This document shows positions 51,214 to 60,601 of a stretch of DNA of 64,000 nt, in pieces. Below the pieces are notes generated by a model. The model had not been told where the DNA came from and made no database searches. It saw only the letters and a program-made list of their open reading frames with translations. The DNA lies in NCBI GenBank assembly GCA_963740255.1, contig CAVUDO010000006.1:1-64000 (forward strand). Direction: 5' to 3'. Every line of letters begins with the position of its first letter. The stretch's first letter is position 1. A program made the position numbers and the translations under genes. The stretch comes from CAVUDO01 sp963740255 (GTDB lineage: Bacteria; Actinomycetota; Actinomycetes; Mycobacteriales; Cryptosporangiaceae).

Positions 51214-52574
51214 TTGCAGGGCACCTGCGGCGATGGCGACGTCGAGCCGTCCGCGGCAGTCGGGCTCGGGGACAGGACGGGGCTGGCGGGCGGGCTGGCC
51301 GGGACCCCCGGCTTGGTCGCGGCCGGGGTGGGACTGGGGCTGCCGACCCCCGGTGAGGGCGAACCGACGCCGGAGCTCGGCAGGCACGCCGGCAGCTGCT
51401 GCGCCCGGAGCCGTCCGACGATGGCCTCGGCGTCGGCCTTGCTCTTCGCCGAGATCGTCTGCTGCACGTCGCGCCGGGCCACCTGCTGGAGATCGGTCAC
51501 CTGCAGGTCGGTCTCGCTGGCGACCGAGGAGAACTTCAGGCCGGCGAGCGACCCGGACACGCCGCGGTAGATGGCCACCTTGCCGGTGTCGGTCGCGCCG
51601 ACGTAGTACTGCTGCTGGGTGTACTGCCAGGCGCCGACGCCGGCCGCGGCGAGCAGGGCGAGGGCCAGCGTGGAGAGCAGGGCGGTGCGGACGCGGTGCC
51701 GCCTGGGCGGTGCCTCGGCCGCCTCGTCGGCGAGGTCCTCGTCGGCGTCGGGGCGTGGGTTGGCCAGGGCGGCCCGGCCCGCGGCGGAGTCCGCCGTCGC
51801 GCTGGTGGTGCGGTCGCGCGCGGCCGCGCCGCCCACCACGGGCGCGTCGTCGGCCAGGTTGTCGTCGAGGATGTCGGCGACGATGCAGGTGATGTTGTCC
51901 GGCCCGCCGCCGCGCAGCGCGAGCTGGATCAGCCGGTCGGCCGCCTCCCGCGGGTCCTCCAGCTTGGTGGCCTCGGCCATCGTCTCCAGCGAGACCACGC
52001 CGGACAGGCCGTCGCTGCACAGGAGGTAGCGGTCGCCGGGCCGGGCCTCGCGGACGGAGAACTCCGGGTCGAGTTCGCGGCCGTCCATCGCCCGGGTGAG
52101 CAGCGACCGCTGCGGGTGGGTGTTGGCCTCGTCCGGCGTGATCCGGCCCTCGTCCACGAGCATCTGGACGTAGGTGTCGTCGCGGGTGATCTGGGTCAGC
52201 TCGTCGTCGCGCAGCAGGTAGGCCCGGGAGTCGCCGACGTGCGCGACCGCGAGCCGGTTGCCGCTGAACAGGACGGCGGTGAGCGTGGTGCCCATGCCCT
52301 CCAGCGCGGGGTTGGCCTCGACGGCGTCCCGGAGCTGCTGGTTGGCGTCGTCGATCGCGCCGCGCAGGGCGTCGACGAGGTCGGCGGAGGTGACGTCCTC
52401 GTCGAGCGGGGCGAGCGCGCCGACGACGATGTTGGAGGCCACCTCGCCGGCGGCCATGCCGCCCATGCCGTCGGCCACCACCAGGAGGCGGGGACCGGCG
52501 TAGACCGAGTCCTCGTTGCCCTCCCGGATCAGGCCCCGGTCGGAGCGCGCCGCATAGCGCAGGGTCAGGGTCAT
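51210..52574 (-). CDS. pstP: PP2C-family serine/threonine phosphatase
   Basis: 454 aa. Metal-binding motifs are IREGNEDSVY, VVADGMGGMAAGE, AHVGDSRAYLL, CSDGLSGVV and GPDNITCIVAD. A transmembrane helix near residue 290 (TALLSTLALALLAAAGVGAW) leads to an extracytoplasmic tail rich in Pro and Ser. It reverses PknB phosphorylation. Confidence 0.96.
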   Translation of the reverse strand: MTLTLRYAARSDRGLIREGNEDSVYAGPRLLVVADGMGGMAAGEVASNIVVGALAPLDEDVTSADLVDALRGAIDDANQQLRDAVEANPALEGMGTTLTAVLFSGNRLAVAHVGDSRAYLLRDDELTQITRDDTYVQMLVDEGRITPDEANTHPQRSLLTRAMDGRELDPEFSVREARPGDRYLLCSDGLSGVVSLETMAEATKLEDPREAADRLIQLALRGGGPDNITCIVADILDDNLADDAPVVGGAAARDRTTSATADSAAGRAALANPRPDADEDLADEAAEAPPRRHRVRTALLSTLALALLAAAGVGAWQYTQQQYYVGATDTGKVAIYRGVSGSLAGLKFSSVASETDLQVTDLQQVARRDVQQTISAKSKADAEAIVGRLRAQQLPACLPSSGVGSPSPGVGSPSPTPAATKPGVPASPPASPVLSPSPTAADGSTSPSPQVPCK

Positions 52575-52694
52575 CGGATGCCCTCGCAGTGGACCCGGGC
52601 CTCGTCGCGGATACCGCGGGTGGGGGAGTCACGGCGCGTGCCAGTCACACCGGACGTTGGTCGGACTGTCTTCATGTTCGCTTGCTCCGCTCGC

Positions 52695-53174
52695 TCATGA
52701 GCGCAACTCGAGGGACGTCCGGCCGATGCGGATGGGCACGCCGAGAGGGACAGGGGTCGGGCCGGTGACCTTGGCGCGGTCGAGGTAGGTCCCGTTGGTC
52801 GAACCGAGATCCTCCACCAACCACTGACCGGTGCGGGGGACGAGCCGCGCGTGTCGGGTGGACGCGTAGTCGTCGGTCAGCACCAGCGTGGAGTCGTCGG
52901 CGCGGCCGATTGTAATCATGGCCTCGGACAGCGTGATCCGGGTACCCGCCAACGCGCCCTCGGTGACCACCAGCGTCTGCGCCGACCTGCCGCGCTTCAC
53001 CTTCGCTGGCCGGCCGGCCGCGCCGCTCAGCGGCACCCCTCGGGGGGCGGCCACCAGCCGCGACCCGCGGGTGCCGAGCAGGTCGCGCCGCACCACTCCG
53101 ATGACGGCGAACACGAACACCCAGAGCAGGGCGAGGAAGCCGAACCGGGCAATCGCGAGGACGATCTCAGGCAT
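52695..53174 (-). CDS. fhaB: FHA-domain protein FhaB (FipA)
   Basis: 159 aa. An N-terminal transmembrane helix (FGFLALLWVFVFAVIGVVRR) is followed by an FHA domain that binds phosphothreonine (MITIGRADDSTLVLTDDYAS, then STRHARL and DLGSTNGTYLD). Its start directly abuts the fhaA stop. It links kinase signalling to the division machinery. Confidence 0.95.
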   Translation of the reverse strand: MPEIVLAIARFGFLALLWVFVFAVIGVVRRDLLGTRGSRLVAAPRGVPLSGAAGRPAKVKRGRSAQTLVVTEGALAGTRITLSEAMITIGRADDSTLVLTDDYASTRHARLVPRTGQWLVEDLGSTNGTYLDRAKVTGPTPVPLGVPIRIGRTSLELRS

Positions 53175-54065
53175 CTACCCGTCCAGTCGGAACGTCAGCG
53201 AGGTGGTCCCCAGCTGGACGACGTCGCCGTGCTGGAGCGCCGCCGCGGTGATCCGGTTGCCGTTCACGCTGGTGCCGTTGGTCGAGCCGAGGTCGGTGAG
53301 CACGACCCGGGTGCCGTCGAAGTCCAGGCGCGAGTGCTGCCGGGAGATGCCCACGTCGGCCAGCCGCACCTGGGCGCCCTCGCCCCGGCCGATGATCATC
53401 GAGCCGATCGACACGGCGAACTGCCGGCCGTCGGAGGTGATCAGCCGAGCCTGGCGGCTGCCGTGCAGCGGCTGGACCGGCGGGGTCGGCGCGCTGGAGA
53501 CCGAGCCCGGGTAGGGCGGGCCGCTCATCGGCGGGCCACCCATGGGGGGGCCGCTCACCGGCGGCGGTCCGCCCGGGACGCCGCTCACGGGCGGCATGCC
53601 GGGCCCCTGGGTCGGGGGCAGCGTGTACCCCTGCTGGCCCCCCGGCGGCGGGCCCTGGAAGCCCTGCGGCGGCGGGGGCGGGCCGTCGACCCCGCCGGTG
53701 TAGACCTCGGCGGCCACCCGGAACATGCCGGTGTCCAGGCCGTCTCCGCGCTCGATCTCCACGATCACGTCGCCGTAGACCGTCCACCCCTGCTCGCCGA
53801 TGTGCTCGGCCTGGGCCTGGGCCAGCTCCTGGGCCAGCGGCGCGGCGTACTGAGCCAGCCGGTCATGGTCGGCCGGGCTCAGGTCGATGATGTAGCGGTT
53901 GGGTACGAGCGCGCGGCCGCCGCCGAGGATCGACTTGTGCGCGTCCGCCTCGCGCTGCATGGCGCTGGCGATCTCCACGGGGTGCACGACCCCCTTGAAG
54001 ACCTTGGCGAACGCTCCCTCGACAAGGTTCTCCAACCTCTTCTCGAAGCGCTGCAGAACGCCCAC
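53175..54065 (-). CDS. fhaA: DUF3662 and FHA-domain protein FhaA
   Basis: 296 aa. Residues 1-125 are the DUF3662 domain (MGVLQRFEKRLENLVEGAFA, YIIDLSPADHDRLAQY). A Gly/Pro-rich linker follows, and the FHA domain is at the C-terminus (MIIGRGEGAQVRLADVGISR, DLGSTNGTSVNG). It is first in the minus-strand envelope operon, next to the tRNA-Leu gene. Confidence 0.95.
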   Translation of the reverse strand: MGVLQRFEKRLENLVEGAFAKVFKGVVHPVEIASAMQREADAHKSILGGGRALVPNRYIIDLSPADHDRLAQYAAPLAQELAQAQAEHIGEQGWTVYGDVIVEIERGDGLDTGMFRVAAEVYTGGVDGPPPPPQGFQGPPPGGQQGYTLPPTQGPGMPPVSGVPGGPPPVSGPPMGGPPMSGPPYPGSVSSAPTPPVQPLHGSRQARLITSDGRQFAVSIGSMIIGRGEGAQVRLADVGISRQHSRLDFDGTRVVLTDLGSTNGTSVNGNRITAAALQHGDVVQLGTTSLTFRLDG

Positions 54066-54163
54066 CGGTGCCTCCCGTCATAGGTACGGTCCTGATGGTA
54101 TCGGTGCCGGCGAACTGGCCGGAGGGGTGCATCTTCCTACCGTGTTATTCTGCTCGGGCTGCT

Positions 54164-54246
54164 GGGCAAGTGGCGGAATGGCAGACGCGCACGGTTCAGG
54201 TCCGTGTGTCCGAAAGGACGTGGGGGTTCAACTCCCCCCTTGCCCA
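54164..54246 (+). tRNA. tRNA-Leu(CAG)
   Basis: The acceptor arms GGGCAAG (54164-54170) and CTTGCCC (54239-54245) pair, followed by discriminator A. The anticodon stem CACGG/CCGTG holds the loop TTCAGGT with anticodon CAG at 54197-54199. There is a long variable arm and a T arm GGGGGTTCAACTCCCC. CCA is not encoded. Confidence 0.95.
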
Positions 54247-54277
54247 CGTGTGAGTGGTTGATCCTGCTTCGCGGGCA

Positions 54278-54444
54278 CGCTTCGCCGGGGTCTCACTCGT
54301 CATGTCGTCCGAGGGGCTCGAGCCCCCGTAGCCCCCCACGGTGCGTCCGGTGCGGCTTGGTGGTGTTGCGGTATCCGCTTCGCCGGGGATCGCTGGCCAT
54401 GTGGTCCGGTGCGTCGGGCCTCCCCTGGACACCCACGGTGCGTC
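54278..54444. repeat. imperfect tandem duplication next to tRNA-Leu
   Basis: CGCTTCGCCGGGG starts at 54278 and again at 54376, and CACGGTGCGTC ends both units (54337-54347 and 54434-54444). CATG-TCCG stretches between them also match. The two units of about 70 bp have a period of 97-98 bp and fill most of the 341-bp gap before the VOC gene. Confidence 0.6.
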
Positions 54445-54587
54445 GCGTGTAGGGCTGGGCGTTGGGTCAACGTCGCTTCAGCCGCTGGTTCGTCCCGGTG
54501 ATGGGGGCGCTCGGCTGAACCGGTGCGACGTCGGCTCCGGGCTGTCGGAATCTGGACACGGGACGCCGGCGGTGCTGGAATCCTGCG

Positions 54588-55382
54588 ATGGGCATCCGTA
54601 CCTCGCGCTGGCCGGCCGGCGTGCCGTGCTGGACCGACCTCACCGTCCCCGACGTCGACGCGGCGAAGGCGTTCTACGCCGACGTCCTCGGGTGGACCTT
54701 CCAGGACACCGCGGACGACTTCGGCGGCTATGTGATCGCCGAGACACGGGGCGGGGCGGTCGCCGGCATCGGGCCGCAGCCGCACGAGGGGCTGACCGCG
54801 ACCTGGACGCTCTACCTCGCCAGCGACGACGCCGACAAGACGGCCGAGGACGTGGCCGAGCACGGCGGCACGGTGCTCCTGCCGCCGGGCGACGTCGGCC
54901 CGCTGGGCCGGATGTTCCTCGCGGCCGACCCGAGCGGCGCGCCGTTCGGCGTGTGGCAGGCGGGCACCCACATCGGCGCCGGCGTGGTGAACGAGCCCGG
55001 GGGTCTGAACTGGGAGGACCTGCGCTCCACCGATCCGGATGCCGCGCGCGCCTTCTACCGGGCCGTCTTCGGCTACCGGACCGACCCGTTGCCCGGCGCC
55101 GGCCCGGACTACGCCACCTTCGCGCTGGCTGGCGAGGAGGCGCCGCTCGGCGGCATGGGCGGCATGATGGGTGCCGAGGGGATGCCCTCGCACTGGATCG
55201 TCTACTTCAACGTCCCGGACGCCGCGACCGCGGTCACCGCCGCCGAGGACGCCGGCGGTTCGGTGCTGATGCGCGACTTCGAGACGCCGTTCGGCCGGCT
55301 GGCCGGGCTGACCGACCCTGCCGGTGCCTTGTTCTGGGTCATCGAGCCTGCCCCGGGAGACCAGCCCGACCGCACGGGGTAG
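54588..55382 (+). CDS. VOC-family protein, two glyoxalase-like domains
   Basis: 264 aa. Two betaalphabetabetabeta units are seen (WTDLTVPDVDAAKAFYADVL and then LNWEDLRSTDPDAARAFYRA), each ending in a strand with a possible metal ligand (DPSGAPFGVWQ, DPAGALFWVIE). Such tandem VOC proteins include bleomycin-type resistance and glyoxalase relatives. No specific substrate can be given. Confidence 0.88.
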   Translation: MGIRTSRWPAGVPCWTDLTVPDVDAAKAFYADVLGWTFQDTADDFGGYVIAETRGGAVAGIGPQPHEGLTATWTLYLASDDADKTAEDVAEHGGTVLLPPGDVGPLGRMFLAADPSGAPFGVWQAGTHIGAGVVNEPGGLNWEDLRSTDPDAARAFYRAVFGYRTDPLPGAGPDYATFALAGEEAPLGGMGGMMGAEGMPSHWIVYFNVPDAATAVTAAEDAGGSVLMRDFETPFGRLAGLTDPAGALFWVIEPAPGDQPDRTG

Positions 55383-55651
55383 GCGCTCGTGACCTCAGCC
55401 AGGACCAGACCGTCGGGAGTTCTCTGGTGCGTCCTGGCCGGCACCTGGTCGCTGGTGTTCGCCGCGCCGCACTTTCGCCGCCTACAACCTGGCCTCCGGA
55501 TGCCGGGGAGTCCTGGGCGCAGCGGTGGCCCTGACGCTCGCCATGAAGTGGGGCGGGCAGCGCAGGCGGCCACGGTGACACCCCCCCGCGATGCGAGCGA
55601 TGTGCGGCAGGATGGGCGGGGCCGGGCGTGCGTCCGGCGGGTGCAGACCGT

Positions 55652-56548
55652 GTGAGGGTGTCGATGCTGTTCGCCGAGGTCGAACCGGCCTCCGACGAGG
55701 CGATGCTGGAGCTGGTGCACGCGCTGTGCCCCGGCTTCGTCGCCGGCGAGGTGCTGCACCGCAGCGCGACGTCGTTGGTCGTCGCGGGCACGATCGACTT
55801 CGCCCCCGTGGTGGCGAAGGTGCTCGCCAGCGGATCGCCGTTCTGGCGGGAGCACTTCCGGCGCGAGATCGAGGCCTACCGGCTGTTCGAGGAAACGCCG
55901 CCGCCGGTGCGGGTGCCCAGGCTGGTGGCGGCCGACCAGGGCCGTGCGGTGCTGGTGGTCGAGCGGCTGTTCGGCCGGCCGGTGGCCGAGGAGCGGCACC
56001 CGGCGAGCGCGATCCCGTCCGGCGAGCTGGCCGGGGCGTTCACCCAGCTGCGGCGGCTGAACGCCTGGCGGCCGGAGTGGGGCGGGCCCTGGCGGGTGGA
56101 GTACGCGCCCCGGATCGAGCGGGCCCACCGCCAGCGGCTGCTCGACGGCCGCGACCGCGCCGCGGTGCTGGCGTTGGCCGAGCGGGCCGCCGGGCAGTAC
56201 GAGTTCGCCCACGGTGACCTGGTGCTGAACAACGTCCTGAAGATCGAGGGCGGGTTCGGATTCGTCGACTGGGCGGCCGCCGGGGAGTACCTGCCCGGGT
56301 TCGACCTGGCCCAGCTCTGGGTGCTGCTGGGCGACCTGCACGGCCCGCGGCTGGTGGTGGAGGACATGGTCGGCGACGGCGGCCCCGACGCCGAGGCGCC
56401 GTTCCTGGTGAACCTCGCGCTGCTGCTCGGCCGCGAGCTGCGGACGTTCGAGCACCGTCGGGACGACGTCGGCCAGGCGCGGTACGCCCGCCTGGCCGAG
56501 GCCTGGGAGGACGTCCGGGTCCGCCTGCGCCGCGCGGCCGGCCACTGA
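55652..56548 (+). CDS. aminoglycoside phosphotransferase-fold protein
   Basis: 298 aa. The kinase-like C-terminal lobe has FAHGDLVLNNVLKIEG (Brenner motif HGD-x-x-x-NN) and FGFVDWAAAGEYLPGFDLAQ (the DW metal motif). The N-terminal lobe has VVAKVLASG. It may phosphorylate a small molecule. Resistance function is not implied by the fold. The 269 bp before it holds no clear gene. Confidence 0.85.
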   Translation: MRVSMLFAEVEPASDEAMLELVHALCPGFVAGEVLHRSATSLVVAGTIDFAPVVAKVLASGSPFWREHFRREIEAYRLFEETPPPVRVPRLVAADQGRAVLVVERLFGRPVAEERHPASAIPSGELAGAFTQLRRLNAWRPEWGGPWRVEYAPRIERAHRQRLLDGRDRAAVLALAERAAGQYEFAHGDLVLNNVLKIEGGFGFVDWAAAGEYLPGFDLAQLWVLLGDLHGPRLVVEDMVGDGGPDAEAPFLVNLALLLGRELRTFEHRRDDVGQARYARLAEAWEDVRVRLRRAAGH

Positions 56549-56629
56549 CCCGCGCCGCCACCGCGGGCCGGGGCCGTGCCTGTCACCGATCGCCTGGGTG
56601 GACCTCTCACCGCTCGCCGGGCGTATCTG

Positions 56630-57418
56630 TCACCGCTCGCCGGGGCGGACCAGGCCGTTCTCGTAGGCGAAGACGGTGGCCTGCACGCGGTCCCGCAGGT
56701 CCAGCTTGCCGAGGATCGCGTTCATGTGGGTCTTGACCGTGCTGGTGGTGACCACGAGCCGCGCGGCGACCTCGGCGTTCGACAGGCCGGTGGCCACCAG
56801 GCGGAGCACGTCCCGTTCGCGGCGGGTGAGCCGGGCGACCTGGGCGCCGTTCGTCGCGGTGTGACCCGCGAACGCCGCGACCAGCACGGACGCCGCCGCG
56901 GCGCCCACCGCGGCCGACCCGTCCGCGGCCTGCCGGACCACGGCGAGCACGGTCGACGGGCGGGCGTCGGCCCGGAGGAAGCCCACCGCCCCGGCCCGCA
57001 GGGTGGCCCGCAGTTCCGGGTCCGGAGTGGCCGGTGCCAGCGCGATCACCCGCACCGGCGCGCGGTACCGGTCGGTGACGGCCCGCAGCAGCAGCGCGGT
57101 GAACTCGGGCCGCTCGGGGAACCGGCCGAGCACGATCACGTCGGGTTCGAGCCGGGCCAACGCGAGCGCCCGGTCGCGGCCGGGACGGTCGGCGACGACG
57201 TCGAGGTCGGGCTCGGCGCCGAGCACGCCCACCACGGCGGCCACCGTCGCGTCCCGCTCCCCGCCCACCGCGGCGATCCGGACACCGCGCCGTCGGGTGA
57301 GCGCGTCCGTGCGGGTCGCCTGCACCGTGATGTCGCTCTCCCGTTGCCGTGGGGCCCGGTCCGCCTGCGCCGGTCGGGCGCGGCCCCCGCTGTCGCCGTG
57401 TCCTCCGATTTTACTCAC
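56630..57418 (-). CDS. LuxR-family response regulator, orphan
   Basis: 262 aa. The receiver-like domain (RIAAVGGERDATVAAVVGVL, VIVLGRFPE in place of a classical phospho-aspartate strand, LRAGAVGFLRADA) is divergent, and no conserved DD pair is obvious. The C-terminal HTH is typical (LTRRERDVLRLVATGLSNAE, then TSTVKTHMNAILGKL). No histidine kinase gene is adjacent. Confidence 0.85.
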   Translation of the reverse strand: MSKIGGHGDSGGRARPAQADRAPRQRESDITVQATRTDALTRRRGVRIAAVGGERDATVAAVVGVLGAEPDLDVVADRPGRDRALALARLEPDVIVLGRFPERPEFTALLLRAVTDRYRAPVRVIALAPATPDPELRATLRAGAVGFLRADARPSTVLAVVRQAADGSAAVGAAAASVLVAAFAGHTATNGAQVARLTRRERDVLRLVATGLSNAEVAARLVVTTSTVKTHMNAILGKLDLRDRVQATVFAYENGLVRPGER

Positions 57419-57610
57419 TAAACACCCGGATCAGGGCATTCCGGACGGTTCGCGCGGTCTCGCGTCACCGTTGGCCGCACCATGCGTTACACAACCCGAA
57501 CAGCCACAGCGGGTAGTTGTGCGGCGACTTTTCGTAACTAGCGTTTACCCCGTACCAGGAGAAACGCCGCATACCCGGTCCGGCACTCGTCGAGCAAAGG
57601 CTGCCACCAG

Positions 57611-59254
57611 ATGACCAGGAACGACTTCACGCGCTCCTCCCGGCGTGAGCCGCACCGGCCGCAGCGCGGACGCCCCACCCGCGGCGCGGACGAGCACCTC
57701 GCGGCCCGCGGCGACATCGTGGACGCCGAGGTGATCGGAGTCGAGATCTACGACCGCCGCGGCACCGGCCGCCGTCACGGCGCGGACCCCCGGCACACCG
57801 GGACATCCGGCCGTCCGGCCACCGGCCGCGTCGAGCCCCGCGTCGAGCCCCGGTCCAGCACCCCGCCGCCCGCCGGTCCGCCGGCGGATCCCCCGGCCGG
57901 CCGGCCGGCCGGCGCGCGGGCGGACGCGGCACCGGCGGCGCCCGGTGCGGACGGGCTGTCCGACAGCCTCGACCACATCGAGCGGCTCGCCGCGGAGCTC
58001 CAGGAGATCGCCTCGGTGATCGGCCCAGGGGAGCAGGCCGCCGACGGCAGCCACCCGGAAGCCGCCGACGCCGGCCTCCCCGAGAAGGTCGCGATGCCGC
58101 CCTCCGCCGTCCGGACCGGCCCGGGACGCCGGCGGCGCGGCTCGGAGCCCGGACGGTCCGACGATGCCCTGCGGGGCAGCCGGGTGCGGCCGGCGGCCGG
58201 CAACGCCGCCCACCCGAGCGCCGAGACCGGCCCCCGGTGGCCCGGCTCGGCCCGGGGAGACCGCGCGGCCAGCACCCGGCCTGCCACTCACGCCCCCGCT
58301 GCCACTCACGCCCCCGCTGCCGCCGAGCCGACGTATGCCGACGGGTCGGTGTTCGACTGGCTCGGCCCGGACCCGGGCGACCTGGGTCCCGCACCAGCAG
58401 GTGCCACAGCGCCGGCCGGTCCGCGCCCCGACGCGCCGTCCGCCGCGTTCGACGCGGCGCGGACGACCGCCGACAGCCCGGTGTTCCGTCCGCCTCCGGC
58501 GGACGGTGCCCACGACCAGCAGCAGCGGCCACCGTCGCGGCGCCGGGGTCTGGCGCTGGCCGTCGGTGCCGCAGCCCTGGCCATCCCCGCCTTCGCCCTC
58601 GGCGCCGTCCAGCCGTGGAACACCGCCGGCGACCGGGACCGCCTGACGGTCTCCGGCGAGATCCGGAACACCGCCCAGCCGTGGACCGGCGGCATGGCCC
58701 GGCCGGCCGTTCCCAACCCGAGCCCGGTGCCGTCCCTCACGGTGGTCGGCGAACGCCCGACCGGCGGCATGGACCCGCAGCGACCCGCCAACCACGTCCC
58801 CGGCCCGGTGCCGACCAGGCAGTACACCGCACCGGCCAACCTGTCGGCCCGGTTGCACGCGTCCGACGTCCGTCCGCAGGTCGGCGAGACGGTCACCTTC
58901 CACCTCGCCTGGAAGGACGGCTCCGGGCAGCCTGCCGGCGCCACCCAGGACTGGGGCGACGGCACACCGCGGCAGGGCTCGATCGCCGCGCGTCCGTGCG
59001 CGGGCAAGGCTCCGGCGTCCTACGGCTCGGTGACCTTCCGGCACGCGTTCGCCAAGCCGGGCACCTACCGGGTGACCACGTCCGTCGCGACCAACACCTG
59101 CGACGGCAGGCTGGAGACGCTGCGGGTGCCGATGACCGTGGTGGTGACGGCGCCGCCGAGCCCGACGCCCACCCCGACCAGCCCCACCCCGGCACCGACG
59201 AACACCCCCACGGCCACCAACCCGCCGACCACCCCGGCCGGGGCCCGCCGCTGA
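57611..59254 (+). CDS. membrane-anchored PKD-domain protein
   Basis: 547 aa. A long cytosolic Pro/Ala/Arg-rich region of about 310 residues contains a short helix (LSDSLDHIERLAAELQEIAS). One transmembrane helix follows (GLALAVGAAALAIPAFALGA), then a linker and a PKD-like beta domain (GETVTFHLAWKDGSGQPAGA, WGDGTPRQG, FRHAFAKPGTYRVTTSVATN). A Pro/Thr tail ends it. It is probably displayed outside the cell. Function unknown. Confidence 0.75.
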   Translation: MTRNDFTRSSRREPHRPQRGRPTRGADEHLAARGDIVDAEVIGVEIYDRRGTGRRHGADPRHTGTSGRPATGRVEPRVEPRSSTPPPAGPPADPPAGRPAGARADAAPAAPGADGLSDSLDHIERLAAELQEIASVIGPGEQAADGSHPEAADAGLPEKVAMPPSAVRTGPGRRRRGSEPGRSDDALRGSRVRPAAGNAAHPSAETGPRWPGSARGDRAASTRPATHAPAATHAPAAAEPTYADGSVFDWLGPDPGDLGPAPAGATAPAGPRPDAPSAAFDAARTTADSPVFRPPPADGAHDQQQRPPSRRRGLALAVGAAALAIPAFALGAVQPWNTAGDRDRLTVSGEIRNTAQPWTGGMARPAVPNPSPVPSLTVVGERPTGGMDPQRPANHVPGPVPTRQYTAPANLSARLHASDVRPQVGETVTFHLAWKDGSGQPAGATQDWGDGTPRQGSIAARPCAGKAPASYGSVTFRHAFAKPGTYRVTTSVATNTCDGRLETLRVPMTVVVTAPPSPTPTPTSPTPAPTNTPTATNPPTTPAGARR

Positions 59255-59329
59255 GCCGACCGTCGACGCCGCCGGTCGTGGCGGGTGCGGGTCGTCGCGC
59301 ATCGGTGCCCGGCGGGGCAGACTGGCGGG

Positions 59330-60184
59330 GTGCCCGAACTGCCCGAGGTCGAGGCGCTCGCCGCGTACCTGCGCGAGCGCGCCGCCGGCCGCGCGGTCAC
59401 CCGGGTGGACATCGCGGCCGTCCAGGTGCTCAAGACGTACGACCCGACGCCGCTGGCGCTGCACGGGGCCGTCGTCACCGGCGCGGGCCGGCACGGGAAG
59501 TTCCTCGACCTGGAGGTCGACCCCCTGCACCTGGTGGTGCACCTGGCCCGCGGCGGCTGGCTGCACTACCGCGAGCAGCTCAGCCAGGCGCCGGTCCGGC
59601 CGGGGAAGGGACCGATCGCGCTGCGCGTGCACCTCGACGACGGCTCGGGCTTCGACCTCACCGAGGCCGGCACCCGCAAGGGCCTGTCCGTCTACCTGGT
59701 GCACGACCCCGCCGAGGTCCCCGGCGTGGCCCGCCTCGGTCCGGACGCCCTCGCGATGGACCGGGACGGGTTCGCCGCCCGGATCCGGTCGCGGCGGGGG
59801 CAGGTCAAGGGCGTCCTCACCGACCAGACGGTGCTGGCCGGCGTCGGCAACGCCTACTCCGACGAGATCCTGCACCTGGCCCGGCTCTCGCCGTTCGCCC
59901 TGAGCCCGCGGCTGACCGACGACGAGATCGACCGGCTGCACGCCGCCACCCGGGACATCCTCACCGACGCCGTGACCCGCAGCGTCGGCCAGCGGGCGGC
60001 CACGCTCAAGTCGGAGAAGCGGTCCGGCCTGCGCGTGCACGCCCGCACCGGCCTGCCCTGTCCGGTGTGCGGCGACACCGTCCGCGAGGTGTCCTTCGCC
60101 GACAAGTCGCTGCAGTACTGCCCGACCTGCCAGACCGGCGGGAAGCCGCTGGCCGACCGGCGCCTGTCCAAGCTCCTCCGCTGA
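59330..60184 (+). CDS. Fpg/Nei-family DNA glycosylase
   Basis: 284 aa. The GTG at 59330 gives PELPEVE after removal of the first residue, placing the catalytic N-terminal proline. GVGNAYSDEILHLARLSPFA is the helix-two-turn-helix, and CPVCGDTV with CPTCQTGG forms the zinc finger. It excises oxidised bases. Earlier in-frame starts would bury the essential proline. Confidence 0.93.
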   Translation: MPELPEVEALAAYLRERAAGRAVTRVDIAAVQVLKTYDPTPLALHGAVVTGAGRHGKFLDLEVDPLHLVVHLARGGWLHYREQLSQAPVRPGKGPIALRVHLDDGSGFDLTEAGTRKGLSVYLVHDPAEVPGVARLGPDALAMDRDGFAARIRSRRGQVKGVLTDQTVLAGVGNAYSDEILHLARLSPFALSPRLTDDEIDRLHAATRDILTDAVTRSVGQRAATLKSEKRSGLRVHARTGLPCPVCGDTVREVSFADKSLQYCPTCQTGGKPLADRRLSKLLR

Positions 60185-60601
60185 CCACGCGGCACCGCCC
60201 GCACCGGCACCGCCCGCACCGGCACCGCCCGGGACCGCCCGCGCCGGCCGTCCCGAGGCATCCATCTCGGCACGTCAAAGCTGTATGTGGAACGGGTCTG
60301 GCGCCTCTGTATATCGTTCGCCGTGTGCCGTACCGGACATCCAGCCGGTTTGCGGCAGACGCCCGGGGCGTTATGTTGCTTGAGTCGACGCGAGACTCAT
60401 GGGGGTGGGCGGGTCGCCGGCGAGCGAGGACGCCTGAGCCATAATGGGAAAGCTGACCACGATGTCGACGAGTTGCGCTGCCTGAGCCATGTCACCAGCA
60501 CTGTCACCAGCACCGTCACCGAGACCCGCTGTCGTAGCCGCCGCCTCGTCGGCGCCAGCTAGGCCCTGCTTCGCCCCCCGGCGGCCGGAAGGACCCAGAT
60601 C
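60185..60601. other. intergenic region with short repeats and a likely promoter
   Basis: GCACCGCCCGCACCG-type units repeat at about 60191-60240. GTCACCAGCAC/GTCACCAGCACC repeats occur at about 60489-60520. CATAATGG near 60440 resembles a -10 element for the sugar transferase gene. I see no gene here. Confidence 0.4.

Noticed and set aside
57545..60265. Minus-strand open frame of about 900 codons
   Set aside because: It is a shadow of the PKD protein and glycosylase genes, both of which have clear motifs on the plus strand.
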